In this document: piece by piece, positions 7,446-15,745 of the stretch
Numbering within the stretch: position 1 is the stretch's first letter
Layout: each line of letters starts with the position of its first letter
From: Kaistella gelatinilytica
GTDB lineage: Bacteria > Bacteroidota > Bacteroidia > Flavobacteriales > Weeksellaceae
Reading direction: 5' to 3'
Length of the DNA stretch: 64,000 nucleotides
Assembly: GCF_015679325.1 (NCBI RefSeq)
Contig: NZ_JADPVI010000001.1
Span: forward strand, 744,001 to 808,000
Made by a program: the position numbers and the translations under genes
The notes under the pieces: model-generated
The model's input: the letters and a program-made list of their open reading frames with translations, nothing else
Told to the model about the DNA's origin: nothing
The model's database searches: none

Positions 7446-9026
7446 ATGAAACACTTCGCAGAACTCATATCATCCCTGGAAACCAGCAACAAAACGACTG
7501 CGAAAGTTGATGCGATGGTTCATTATCTCCAAACTGCGGATGATAAAGATAAGTTGTGGTTTCTGGCTTTGTTTACTGGAAAACGTCCGAAACGTCCCAT
7601 CAACACTAATTTTTTAAGATCTTGGGCTTTAGAAATTACAGGTTTGCCGGAATGGCTTTTTTTGGAAAGCTACAGCTCCGTCGGTGATATTGGAGAAACG
7701 CTTTCTTTGATTTTACCCAGACCCGACAATACTATAGAAAAATCGTTGAGTCAGTGGATGAGTGAATTAATTGCTTTAAAAGATAAATCTGACGAAGAAA
7801 AAAAAGAATATGTTCTCGAAAGCTGGAACGGCTTGGATTATACCGAGCGTTTTATTTTCAATAAACTAATTGGTGGAAGTTTTAGAATTGGAGTGTCAAA
7901 AAAATTATTGATCAATGCACTATCTAAATATTCGGGGATTGAAACGAGTCAGCTCATGCATTCCATAATGGGAAAATGGAGTATTGAAGAGGCTGATTTT
8001 CAGGACTTAATTCAGGGAACTAATATCAATCCCGATAATTCAAAACCTTATCCATTCTGTCTCGCTTATCCTTTAGAAAAAATACCGGAAGAACTTGGTG
8101 ATTTGGAAGAATGGCAAGCCGAATACAAATGGGATGGAATTCGTGGTCAATTTATCCGAAGAAATGATGAAGTTTTCATCTGGTCGCGCGGTGAGGAATT
8201 GGTGAATGCGCAGTTTCCGGAATTGGTTTCCGCTTTAGAAAAAATGGAAGGAAATTTTGTTTTAGATGGAGAGATTTTGGCGGTGAAAGATAACGAAGTT
8301 TTGAATTTTAATGAACTGCAGAAACGTTTGAACCGAAAAACCATCTCCGCAAAAATGATGAAAGATATTCCCATTCAAGCCTTTGTCTATGATATCTTAG
8401 AATTTGAAGGTGAAGATTATCGAGCAAAACCTTTAGTGGAAAGACGTTTAAAACTGGAAGAATTGTTAGAAAATTCTGAAGTCAATAATTTTAAATTACC
8501 CGAAATCGTCGTTGCAAAATCCTGGGAAGAGTTAGCGGTGCTTCGTTTAGAATCCCGCCACAACAACAGCGAAGGTTTAATGTTGAAACAGAAAAATTCT
8601 CTCTACCATTCCGGACGAAAAAAAGGAGATTGGTGGAAATGGAAAGTCGATGCTTTAACCATTGATGCCGTTTTAATTTACGCCCAAAAAGGAAGTGGAA
8701 GGAGAAGCGGATTTTATACCGATTATACGTTCGCCGTAAAAAAAGAAGATCAGTTGGTGACGATTGCAAAAGCTTATTCCGGTTTGACGGACAAAGAAAT
8801 TATGGAAGTCAGTCGGTTTGTGACGAAGAATTCTTTAGAGAAATTTGGACCAGTAAGAACCGTAAAAGCAGAACTTGTTTTTGAGATCGCATTTGAAGGA
8901 ATTGGTTTCAGCAACCGCCATAAAAGTGGAGTAGCACTGCGTTTTCCACGGATCGTACGATGGCGTCGTGATAAAACAGTAAAAGACATCGACGATATTG
9001 AAGAGGTTAAAAAGCTGATCACTTAA
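7446..9026 (+). CDS. ATP-dependent DNA ligase (ligase-associated repair cluster)
   Basis: The product has 526 residues with the domain order DNA-binding (about 1-200), adenylyltransferase (about 205-410) and OB fold (about 415-526). Motif I is YKWDGIR, with nucleotidyl-acceptor lysine K228; further motifs are the VLDGEIL glutamate (motif III), FVYDILEFEGED (IIIa), EGLMLKQ (IV) and WWKWKVD (V), so the catalytic core is complete. The enzyme seals nicks with ATP and Mg. Its gene lies between the Exo and Lhr-like helicase genes, the arrangement of the Exo-Lig-Lhr-MPE repair cluster. It is separate from the LigD ligase at 18870-21407 and replicative NAD-dependent LigA is expected elsewhere. The start ATG abuts a short-repeat tract, so expression signals may be within the repeats. 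Confidence 0.92.
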   Translation: MKHFAELISSLETSNKTTAKVDAMVHYLQTADDKDKLWFLALFTGKRPKRPINTNFLRSWALEITGLPEWLFLESYSSVGDIGETLSLILPRPDNTIEKSLSQWMSELIALKDKSDEEKKEYVLESWNGLDYTERFIFNKLIGGSFRIGVSKKLLINALSKYSGIETSQLMHSIMGKWSIEEADFQDLIQGTNINPDNSKPYPFCLAYPLEKIPEELGDLEEWQAEYKWDGIRGQFIRRNDEVFIWSRGEELVNAQFPELVSALEKMEGNFVLDGEILAVKDNEVLNFNELQKRLNRKTISAKMMKDIPIQAFVYDILEFEGEDYRAKPLVERRLKLEELLENSEVNNFKLPEIVVAKSWEELAVLRLESRHNNSEGLMLKQKNSLYHSGRKKGDWWKWKVDALTIDAVLIYAQKGSGRRSGFYTDYTFAVKKEDQLVTIAKAYSGLTDKEIMEVSRFVTKNSLEKFGPVRTVKAELVFEIAFEGIGFSNRHKSGVALRFPRIVRWRRDKTVKDIDDIEEVKKLIT

Positions 9027-9056
9027 TATTATATTATTTCAAAAAATATCAGTAGG

Positions 9057-9107
9057 AGCGGGCTTTAGCCCGCTTATTAAAACAAAAAATCAAAATCGGC
9101 TTTAGCC
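9057..9107. repeat. REP-like GCGGGCTTTAGCCCGC palindrome plus degenerate copy
   Basis: AGCGGGCT-TT-AGCCCGCT at 9057-9074 is a perfect 8-bp stem preceded by GTAGG. A shorter copy of its core, GGCT-TT-AGCC, lies at 9098-9107, nine bases before the helicase start. Similar GGAGCGGGCTTTAGCCCGC elements are, from memory, widespread in Bacteroidota intergenic regions. It sits between ligase and helicase genes of one operon. Confidence 0.7.
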
Positions 9108-9115
9108 TAAATTGA

Positions 9116-11593
9116 ATGAGTGTAGATTTCCAAGATACAGAAGGACTAAAAATCATCAAAAATTGGATGGCCGAAAAAGATTTCGCGCCCTTCACTTTTC
9201 AGCTGGAAACCTGGGAAAAATATCACAAAAACTACAGCGGAATGGTCGTTGCTCCAACTGGTTTTGGAAAAACCTATTCTGTATTTTTAGCCGTCATTGT
9301 TGACTTTCTTAATTTTCCTGAAAAATATGGCGATGGCTTAAAACTTCTTTGGATCACGCCGCTTCGAGCGTTGGCAAAGGATATCGCAAAAGCCATGAAA
9401 GAAGCCATCGATGAGATAGGTCTCGACTGGACGGTTGGCGTTAGAAACGGCGATACGCCGATTAAAGAGAGAACTGCTCAAACCAAAAAAATGCCCGACA
9501 TTCTTCTGGTCACTCCCGAAAGTTTGCATTTGCTTTTAGCACAGAAAAACAATCAGCGCTTTTTCAAAAATTTAAAATGTATTGCCATTGATGAATGGCA
9601 CGAATTGCTTGGTGGAAAACGCGGCGTTCTTACGGAACTGGCTTTGTCACGCTTAGTTTCTTACCAAAAGAAAGTTCGAATCTGGGGAATTACTGCAACC
9701 ATCGGGAATTTAGATGAAGCTCTGGAAGTTTTAATTCCATATAAAAGCAAGAAAACGAAAGTTGTTGCAAAGGAAAAGAAGAAGATCGATATCATTGCAG
9801 TTCTTCCTGATGAAGTGGAGATTTTACCTTGGGCAGGACATTTAGGAAATAAACTGGCGAATAAAGTCATTCCTATTATTTTGGAAAGCAAGACGACTTT
9901 GGTTTTTACGAATACCAGAAGTCAGGCGGAAATGTGGTACCAGATTCTCTTGCAACAACATCCGGATTTTGCGGGACAAATTGCAATTCACCACAGCTCG
10001 ATCGATAAAGATCTGCGGATCTGGATTGAAGAAAACCTAAGTTCCGGTTATTTAAAAGCTGTGGTTTCTACTTCTTCTTTAGATTTAGGTGTGGATTTTA
10101 AACCTGTTGATACGGTTATTCAAATTGGTTCTGCGAAAGGAGTTGCGCGGTTTTTACAACGAGCCGGAAGAAGTGGACATTCACCTTTCGAAACTTCCAA
10201 GATCTATTTTGTTCCGACGCATTCTTTGGAATTAATTGAAGTTGCGGCTTTAAAAGAAGCCGTCAAACAAAAAGTGATCGAACCGCGGGTTCCGATGGTG
10301 ATGACGTTTGATGTTTTGGTTCAATATCTCATAACTTTGGCGGTTGGCGAAGGATTTAAAGCAGAAGAAACTTTTGGACAGATTAAAAATACCTTTGCTT
10401 TTCAGGAAATAACTGAAGAGGAATGGAAATCTATTTTACAGTTTATTACGATTGGAGGCGGCGCATTTAAAAATTATGAAGAGTTTCATAAAGTGGTCAT
10501 TGAAGACGGAATTTATAAAGTGACAAGTCGCAGAATCGCCATGCTTCACCGCATGAATATTGGTGTGATCGTAAGTGACGCCATGTTAAAAGTAAAAATT
10601 TTGGGCGGAAGTTATGTGGGAATGATCGAAGAATATTTTATCACCCGCATGAAAAAAGAGGATAAGTTTATTCTCGCAGGAAGAGTTTTGGAAGTTGCCC
10701 ATATCAAAGAAATGACGGTTTATTGCCGAAATGCAAAAGGGAAAGCAATGGTTCCCAGCTATTTGGGCGGAAGGTTGCCATTGAGTTCTTATCTGGGACA
10801 GTTTCTTAGGATGAAACTTTCACAATCCTTGGATGCTAAATCTTCGGAGAAAGAATTGAAATTTCTGCATCCGCTTTTGGTGAGTCAGGAAGGGATTTCT
10901 CACATTCCAAAAGAAGATGAATTTTTGGTGGAAATCATTAAAACGCGAGATGGTTATCATCTTTTCTTGTACCCGTTTGAAGGTCGTTTGATTCATGAAG
11001 TCATGTCCGCATTGATCGCTTTCAGGATTTCTAAGATCACGCCAATCTCTTTTTCGATGGCAATGAATGATTATGGTTTTGAACTCTTGAGTTCTCAGGA
11101 AATTCCGTTAACGGAAGAAAATTTAAAACAGATCTTAACGAAAGAAAATTTGATTCAGGATGTTTTAAGCAGCATTAATGCAACAGAAATGGCGCGTCGA
11201 AAATTTCGGGATATCGCGGTGATTTCGGGATTAGTCATTCAAACGTATCCCGGACAACAGAAAAACAATAAAAGTTTACAGTCTTCCGCAGGTTTAATTT
11301 TCAATGTTCTGGAAGATTATGATTCTCAAAATATACTCTTGAAGCAAGCTTACACGGAAGTTTTTAACCAACAGATCGATGAAGCCAGATTGGTGGAAGC
11401 TTTTAATCGGATTGAAAAGTCCAAAATAATCCTCAAATTTGCGAACTCGTTTACGCCTTTAAGTTTTCCTATTAAAGTAGATAGTTTGAGACAATCATTA
11501 AGCAGTGAAGATCTGGGCGAAAGGATCAAAAGAATGCAGGCTGAAGCCATGAAGAAAGGTAAAACCGTTATGCAGATTGCGAGAGGAAAATAA
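9116..11593 (+). CDS. Ligase-associated DEXH-box helicase, Lhr-core type
   Basis: The product has 825 residues, the length of Lhr-core without the long C-terminal extension of full Lhr. The SF2 motifs are complete: APTGFGKT (motif I, about 47-54), TPLRALA (Ia), VTPESLHLLLAQ (Ib), IDEWHELLGGKRG (II, DEWH at about 159), GITATIGN (III), VFTNTRSQAEMWYQ (IV), STSSLDLGVDF (V) and QRAGRSGH (VI). The C-terminal half matches the winged-helix and Lhr-specific beta-barrel regions. The family translocates 3' to 5' on single-stranded DNA and unwinds duplexes with ATP. It is followed after 261 bases by pdeM, completing the four-gene cluster. The overlapping ORF from 9112 in another frame is a shadow. Confidence 0.92.
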   Translation: MSVDFQDTEGLKIIKNWMAEKDFAPFTFQLETWEKYHKNYSGMVVAPTGFGKTYSVFLAVIVDFLNFPEKYGDGLKLLWITPLRALAKDIAKAMKEAIDEIGLDWTVGVRNGDTPIKERTAQTKKMPDILLVTPESLHLLLAQKNNQRFFKNLKCIAIDEWHELLGGKRGVLTELALSRLVSYQKKVRIWGITATIGNLDEALEVLIPYKSKKTKVVAKEKKKIDIIAVLPDEVEILPWAGHLGNKLANKVIPIILESKTTLVFTNTRSQAEMWYQILLQQHPDFAGQIAIHHSSIDKDLRIWIEENLSSGYLKAVVSTSSLDLGVDFKPVDTVIQIGSAKGVARFLQRAGRSGHSPFETSKIYFVPTHSLELIEVAALKEAVKQKVIEPRVPMVMTFDVLVQYLITLAVGEGFKAEETFGQIKNTFAFQEITEEEWKSILQFITIGGGAFKNYEEFHKVVIEDGIYKVTSRRIAMLHRMNIGVIVSDAMLKVKILGGSYVGMIEEYFITRMKKEDKFILAGRVLEVAHIKEMTVYCRNAKGKAMVPSYLGGRLPLSSYLGQFLRMKLSQSLDAKSSEKELKFLHPLLVSQEGISHIPKEDEFLVEIIKTRDGYHLFLYPFEGRLIHEVMSALIAFRISKITPISFSMAMNDYGFELLSSQEIPLTEENLKQILTKENLIQDVLSSINATEMARRKFRDIAVISGLVIQTYPGQQKNNKSLQSSAGLIFNVLEDYDSQNILLKQAYTEVFNQQIDEARLVEAFNRIEKSKIILKFANSFTPLSFPIKVDSLRQSLSSEDLGERIKRMQAEAMKKGKTVMQIARGK

Positions 11594-11654
11594 TTTTCGT
11601 CTGATTAAAATTAGAAATAGTAAATCTTAATAAATTCTTAATGTTTCAATTTTT

Positions 11655-11778
11655 AACCATTAAGTTTATTTAAGAAGGTAAGATTAATTAAGAAAAATCT
11701 AAAGATTTTTTAAGTATGCTGCTTCAATTTGCCGGCAAATTCTTAATCGCTCTTATTCTCTAAACTATCTTAATGGTT
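11655..11778. repeat. Nested inverted-repeat region between helicase and PdeM genes
   Basis: The 261-base gap contains AACCATTAAG (11655-11664) matched by its reverse complement CTTAATGGTT (11769-11778); inside lie an imperfect hairpin TTAAGAAAAATCT/AGATTTTTTAA (about 11688-11715) and the perfect 16-bp palindrome AATTTGCCGGCAAATT (11726-11741). No open reading frame is present. It could be a small structured repeat inserted in the operon; no terminator with a clear GC stem is seen. Confidence 0.45.
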
Positions 11779-11854
11779 TATCATTTAAACTAAAATTTAA
11801 ATATTTACTCATCGCATTTTGGTTACCAGTACATTTCAAAAAATAAGAATATAA

Positions 11855-12496
11855 ATGCTCGAAGTTTTACAGAAGAAAATTCAAAATACGACCTTAACGT
11901 TCACGAATCAGCGCGCTCTCTTTTGGGAAGCTGAGAAGATTTTAATTTTAAGTGATTTACACGTCGGGAAATCGGCGCATTTCAGAAAGCATGGAATTGC
12001 AATTTCTTCCGAAGTTTTGGTGACTGATTTAAATAAGTTGGAAGATTTAATTAATCATTTTCAACCTGAGAAAGTAATCATTGTTGGAGATCTTTTTCAC
12101 GCCGGATATAATTCTGATCTGGATCTGTTTAAAGAATGGCGGCTTCAATTTTCCCAACAATTCATTCTGATCAGAGGAAATCACGATAAAATGAAATGTG
12201 AAGTTTATGATGATCTGGGAATTGAATGTGAAGATGAATTTCTGGAGATCGAACCTTTCACGTTCATTCATCATCCTAAAAAAATAGAGGAGAATAAATT
12301 TTATATCTCTGGACATATTCATCCTGGCTTTGTTTTAAAAACGAAGAATGAAAGACTTCGGTTGCCTTGTTTTGCAGTTTCTGAGCAGCAAATAGTTTTG
12401 CCGGCTTTTAGTCAGTTTACAGGTTTGGATACGAAATCTTTGAAAGGAACTTTTAAAAATATTGTTTTTACTGAAGGCACTATTTTTGAAGTATAA
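11855..12496 (+). CDS. pdeM: Ligase-associated DNA damage response metallophosphoesterase PdeM
   Basis: The product has 213 residues with the calcineurin-like phosphoesterase motifs in order: LSDLHVGKSAHFRKHG (residues 34-49), GDLFHAG (about 78-84), RGNHD (about 108-112), HHPK (about 139) and SGHIHPG (about 149-155), giving the usual two-metal site. The family (TIGR04123, MPE/PdeM) is a Mn-dependent nuclease/phosphodiesterase encoded with Exo, ATP ligase and Lhr-core. The characteristic AHFRK after the first metal motif distinguishes it from YfcE-type phosphodiesterases. It is separated from the helicase gene by a repeat-containing gap, so it may have a second promoter. The lipocalin gene follows after 18 bases and is probably cotranscribed. 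Confidence 0.9.
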   Translation: MLEVLQKKIQNTTLTFTNQRALFWEAEKILILSDLHVGKSAHFRKHGIAISSEVLVTDLNKLEDLINHFQPEKVIIVGDLFHAGYNSDLDLFKEWRLQFSQQFILIRGNHDKMKCEVYDDLGIECEDEFLEIEPFTFIHHPKKIEENKFYISGHIHPGFVLKTKNERLRLPCFAVSEQQIVLPAFSQFTGLDTKSLKGTFKNIVFTEGTIFEV

Positions 12497-12514
12497 ATTG
12501 CAGAAAAATTAATA

Positions 12515-13054
12515 ATGAAAAATTTCAAAAAAATAGCAATTCCTTTAACAATCGGAATTTTAGGCGCTTTATTTCTAAGTTCATGTTCCGCGGGAATTCC
12601 AAAAGGTGCAGCTGCCGTTCAAAATTTTAAAGCAGAAAAATTTTTAGGAAAATGGTATGAAATTGCACGATTTGATTCCCGTTTCGAAAAAGATTTAAGC
12701 CAGGTAACTGCAGAATACTCCAAAAAAGATGCAAATTCTATTCAAGTAAAAAATAGAGGTTACAAATACACTAAAAATAAATGGAGTGAAGTTATTGGTG
12801 AGGCAAAATTTGTTAATGAACCGACTGAAGGACGATTAAAAGTTTCTTTTTTTAAGCCATTTTGGGGAGGTTACAATGTAATTGACATTGACGAGGATTA
12901 TCAATATGCATTGATCGCGGGAAATGATTTAAGCAGCATGTGGATTCTTTCTCGACATAAAACAATTCCTGAAAGTTACAAACAGCGTTTTTTAGAAAAA
13001 GCGAAAGCTTTAGGTTATAAAACAGCAAATTTAGTCTGGGTAAAACAAGATTAA
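12515..13054 (+). CDS. blc: Outer-membrane lipocalin lipoprotein, Blc-like
   Basis: The product has 179 residues. The signal peptide ends in a lipobox, FLSSC, with lipidated C24. The lipocalin signature FLGKWYEIARFDSRFEKDL (G-x-W followed by Y-E-I-A-R) is at about residues 44-62, and the later FFKPFWGGYNVIDIDEDYQYALI and WILSRHKTIPES segments match the Blc family. These proteins bind fatty acids or lysophospholipids at the outer membrane and are stress-induced in several bacteria. It lies 18 bases after pdeM with no terminator between, so it is the likely last gene of the repair operon; a bidirectional terminator follows at 13074. Functional linkage to DNA repair is not implied. Confidence 0.88.
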   Translation: MKNFKKIAIPLTIGILGALFLSSCSAGIPKGAAAVQNFKAEKFLGKWYEIARFDSRFEKDLSQVTAEYSKKDANSIQVKNRGYKYTKNKWSEVIGEAKFVNEPTEGRLKVSFFKPFWGGYNVIDIDEDYQYALIAGNDLSSMWILSRHKTIPESYKQRFLEKAKALGYKTANLVWVKQD

Positions 13055-13073
13055 CTCGGTGAAACGAAAATAG

Positions 13074-13107
13074 AAACACCCGTTGCAAAAAGCTTCGGGT
13101 GTTTTTT
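13074..13107. terminator. Bidirectional terminator between convergent genes
   Basis: AAACACCCG pairs with CGGGTGTTT across a 13-base loop, followed by a T run; it serves the lipocalin gene (plus) and, being A-rich on the left, could also end the minus-strand receptor gene. Confidence 0.85.
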
Positions 13108-13128
13108 ATGAAATAATTACTATGTGAT

Positions 13129-15516
13129 TTAAAATTCGAAAATAAATCCGAAGTACGGAATAGGCATATTTTTGTCCTGACTTCCAACTTCCAGCAAATA
13201 ATTTTGATCTGCAGGTGAAGCATTTGGATTTTGAATAACGCCATTGTCATTATTATCGCGCTGTAAATTCACAACCGGTAAATTACTCGCTGTTTTTGAG
13301 CCGTAAACATTGATGATATCAAGATAAGCGGTAAACTGCCACTTCTTGAAAACCCATTTTTTCTCCGTACGCAAATCGAGTTGATGTGCTACATTTCCAC
13401 GCAGCGAATTTAATTTTGCAAAATCCTGAAGCGGACCATTATTAATATTCCAAATCGGAACGGAAGCACTTCTGATCAAGTCATACGGCGTTTCCGGCAA
13501 GCCTGACTGCAATCTAAATCGCGCACTGAAATTCCAGTTTCTAGGTAAAACTTTTCCAGCACTTACTGATAAAATATGTCTGGAATCCCAACTTGAAGGC
13601 AGAAGATTTCCTGCACCATCACTGAATTTTGAATATCCAAAAGTATAAGCTAAAATTCCGTAGAAATTATTTAACGTTCTTTTTTGGGCTAAAAATTCGA
13701 TTCCATACGTTTCGCCAAATCCACGGGAATCTAAAGGTTCGCTTCCGACAACGCCGAAATCTGCACCGATATTTGCGAGAGAAATTTGGTTACGAAGAGA
13801 GAATGGATAGTTTTTGTATTTCTTGTAATAACCTTCCATCGTCAAACGCAGATTATCTTTTCCATTGTATTCTAAACCTGCAACGTAATGAATATTTTGA
13901 ATGTATTTTAAAGTTTTTCGATTGACCAAAACATCATTTAGTTTCAAACCTAAAGCGGTATAAGCTGGAAGAGCATGGTAAATTCCGGTATTAAAATTAA
14001 ATGCCCATCGGTCAGCAAATTTGTAATTCAAAGAAAATCTTGGGGAAAACTGGTCGAAAGGATTATCGGTTTGTTGTGAATAAGTACTCGCATCGAAACG
14101 GGTTCCTAAAGAAAGCTGCACTTTATTATCAAAAAATTTATGAGCACTTTGAACATAAAATCCATACTGGAAAACCTTGAGATCAGCATTGATCTGATCG
14201 AAACTTAATCCTGATTGGTTCACCGATTTGATGGTAGAATTATTGGTATATTTTGCATAATTAACATTTGTTCCGGCGCTGAAAACAAAATCACCGAGCA
14301 TGAAATTCCGATCGATCCTGATTTTATTTTCACCTTCCTGAGAATTGTAATCAAAAAGTAAATTGTCAGGTGTTTCAATATTTCGGTAATACTTTGTCGC
14401 TTGATTATCGAGCATATTTCGACTGATGGTAAAAAGCCAGTTTCCATTATCAACCAAATGACGGTAACCTGCACCAAAAGTATAATTCCATTGTGGCGCA
14501 ACCGGTAAACGATCGATCAAGGTTAAATTGGAAAGCGTTTTTTTCGCGTTGGTATTGAACTCAAATTTATCGATGGCACCCAAACCTATGAAATAAAGTT
14601 CGTCACCACTTTTATATTTCTTCGAAACTTTGAAAGTGGCGTCATAATAACTTGGTAAGAAAGGCAGACCGATCGCTTTGAACAACAACTGTAAATTTGA
14701 TTTCCGGACAGAAAATAAACCGCTCCAGGATTGATCTTTTGAAAGAGGACCATCCATCATCAACTGCAAATCATCTAAACCTACGATCGCTTTATAACCC
14801 AATTTATCTTTTCGGGCTTCTTTTAAATTAAATTCAAATAAGGAGGAGAGTGCGCCGTTTCTTTTGGCTGGAAAAGCACCGCTGTAAAAATCGACATCTT
14901 TAATAAAATCTACGGTAATAATTCCACGAGGTCCGCCTGAAGCGCCCTGCGTTTGAAAGTGATTAATGATAGGAACTTCAATGCCGTCGATATAAAATTT
15001 GTTTTCAGCAGAACTTCCACCTCGAATAAAGAGATCATTTCGGAAAGTTGCCGTACTACCGACTCCTGGAAAACTTAAAATTGCCCGCGAAATATCTCGG
15101 TTCGAACCTGCATTTTTCTGAATTTCTTCACTTGTAATATTTCGTAAAGAAACCGGACTTTCTGCGGTGGTTTTGTAGGTTTTTTTCGTGATTAAAACTT
15201 CCTGAATTGATTTAATTTCACTTTTATTTAAGCCAACGGAATAGGAAAGATTCTGATTAGGAATAATATTGATATCATACAGATAAGAAGTGTTGTAATT
15301 TTCCGCAGAGATCTCAAAAGTATAGGAACCGGAGGGAATATTATCGAGCTGAATTCTGCCGTTCCCGGAAATACTGTCGCTTCTCTTCTGAATTTTGATC
15401 GTAGCTTCCAGTGGTTTTTTGCTGAACTCATCAAATACTGAAATATTAATGGATCCCACTTGCGACTTTAAAACAAAGGAAAATAAAAGTAAAAAGAAAG
15501 TAAATAAATATCTCAT
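13129..15516 (-). CDS. TonB-dependent receptor with N-terminal carboxypeptidase-regulatory-like domain
   Basis: The product has 795 residues. The signal peptide is MRYLFTFFLLLFSFVLKSQ. Residues 20-95 form a CarboxypepD_reg-like beta-sandwich (INISVFDEFSKKPLEATIKI), followed by a plug domain (about 110-215) with SPVSLRNITSEEI and the conserved FIRGGSSAENKFYIDGIEV, and then a 22-strand-type barrel ending in PIPYFGFIFEF with a terminal Phe. No SusD gene accompanies it, so it belongs to the non-Sus class of receptors that import iron complexes, metals or other nutrients; substrate unknown. The gene is monocistronic: a good -7 box (15607-15614) and a fasciclin-gene terminator lie upstream, and a terminator lies downstream. 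Confidence 0.88.
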   Translation of the reverse strand: MRYLFTFFLLLFSFVLKSQVGSINISVFDEFSKKPLEATIKIQKRSDSISGNGRIQLDNIPSGSYTFEISAENYNTSYLYDINIIPNQNLSYSVGLNKSEIKSIQEVLITKKTYKTTAESPVSLRNITSEEIQKNAGSNRDISRAILSFPGVGSTATFRNDLFIRGGSSAENKFYIDGIEVPIINHFQTQGASGGPRGIITVDFIKDVDFYSGAFPAKRNGALSSLFEFNLKEARKDKLGYKAIVGLDDLQLMMDGPLSKDQSWSGLFSVRKSNLQLLFKAIGLPFLPSYYDATFKVSKKYKSGDELYFIGLGAIDKFEFNTNAKKTLSNLTLIDRLPVAPQWNYTFGAGYRHLVDNGNWLFTISRNMLDNQATKYYRNIETPDNLLFDYNSQEGENKIRIDRNFMLGDFVFSAGTNVNYAKYTNNSTIKSVNQSGLSFDQINADLKVFQYGFYVQSAHKFFDNKVQLSLGTRFDASTYSQQTDNPFDQFSPRFSLNYKFADRWAFNFNTGIYHALPAYTALGLKLNDVLVNRKTLKYIQNIHYVAGLEYNGKDNLRLTMEGYYKKYKNYPFSLRNQISLANIGADFGVVGSEPLDSRGFGETYGIEFLAQKRTLNNFYGILAYTFGYSKFSDGAGNLLPSSWDSRHILSVSAGKVLPRNWNFSARFRLQSGLPETPYDLIRSASVPIWNINNGPLQDFAKLNSLRGNVAHQLDLRTEKKWVFKKWQFTAYLDIINVYGSKTASNLPVVNLQRDNNDNGVIQNPNASPADQNYLLEVGSQDKNMPIPYFGFIFEF

Positions 15517-15606
15517 AGTTATTTTTTAATGTAGGTAAGAGCAGTTTAAATTTATTAGTCAAATCCTCATCACTTTACTTTCTGTAAAGATGAAAATTGA
15601 GCGGTG

Positions 15607-15614
15607 CAAAAATA
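15607..15614 (-). promoter_or_regulatory. Bacteroidota -7 box for the TonB-dependent receptor
   Basis: Read on the minus strand it is TATTTTTG (TAnnTTTG) followed by CACC, as at the tRNA promoters in this window. The -33 position has only TGA instead of TTG. The untranslated leader would be about 85 bases. Confidence 0.5.
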
Positions 15615-15685
15615 TAGTTTTAAAAGGAATAGGTCAGACACGGAAAAATAATTTAAGAAAAAACTAAATTTTTAGTGAAGAGCTT

Positions 15686-15724
15686 TAAAAAAGAATACAC
15701 CTTTTATAAAAAAAGATGTATTCT
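15686..15724 (-). terminator. Terminator of the fasciclin gene
   Basis: On the minus strand AGAATACA and TGTATTCT pair, extended by an imperfect CTTT/AAAG stem, and run into TTTTTT; it starts 22 bases after the fasciclin stop codon. Confidence 0.75.
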
Positions 15725-15745
15725 CAACTATTAAAAACTTAAAAA

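Noticed and set aside
11855..12496. Generic YfcE-type phosphodiesterase
   Set aside because: The AHFRK motif and the Exo-Lig-Lhr neighbours point to PdeM.
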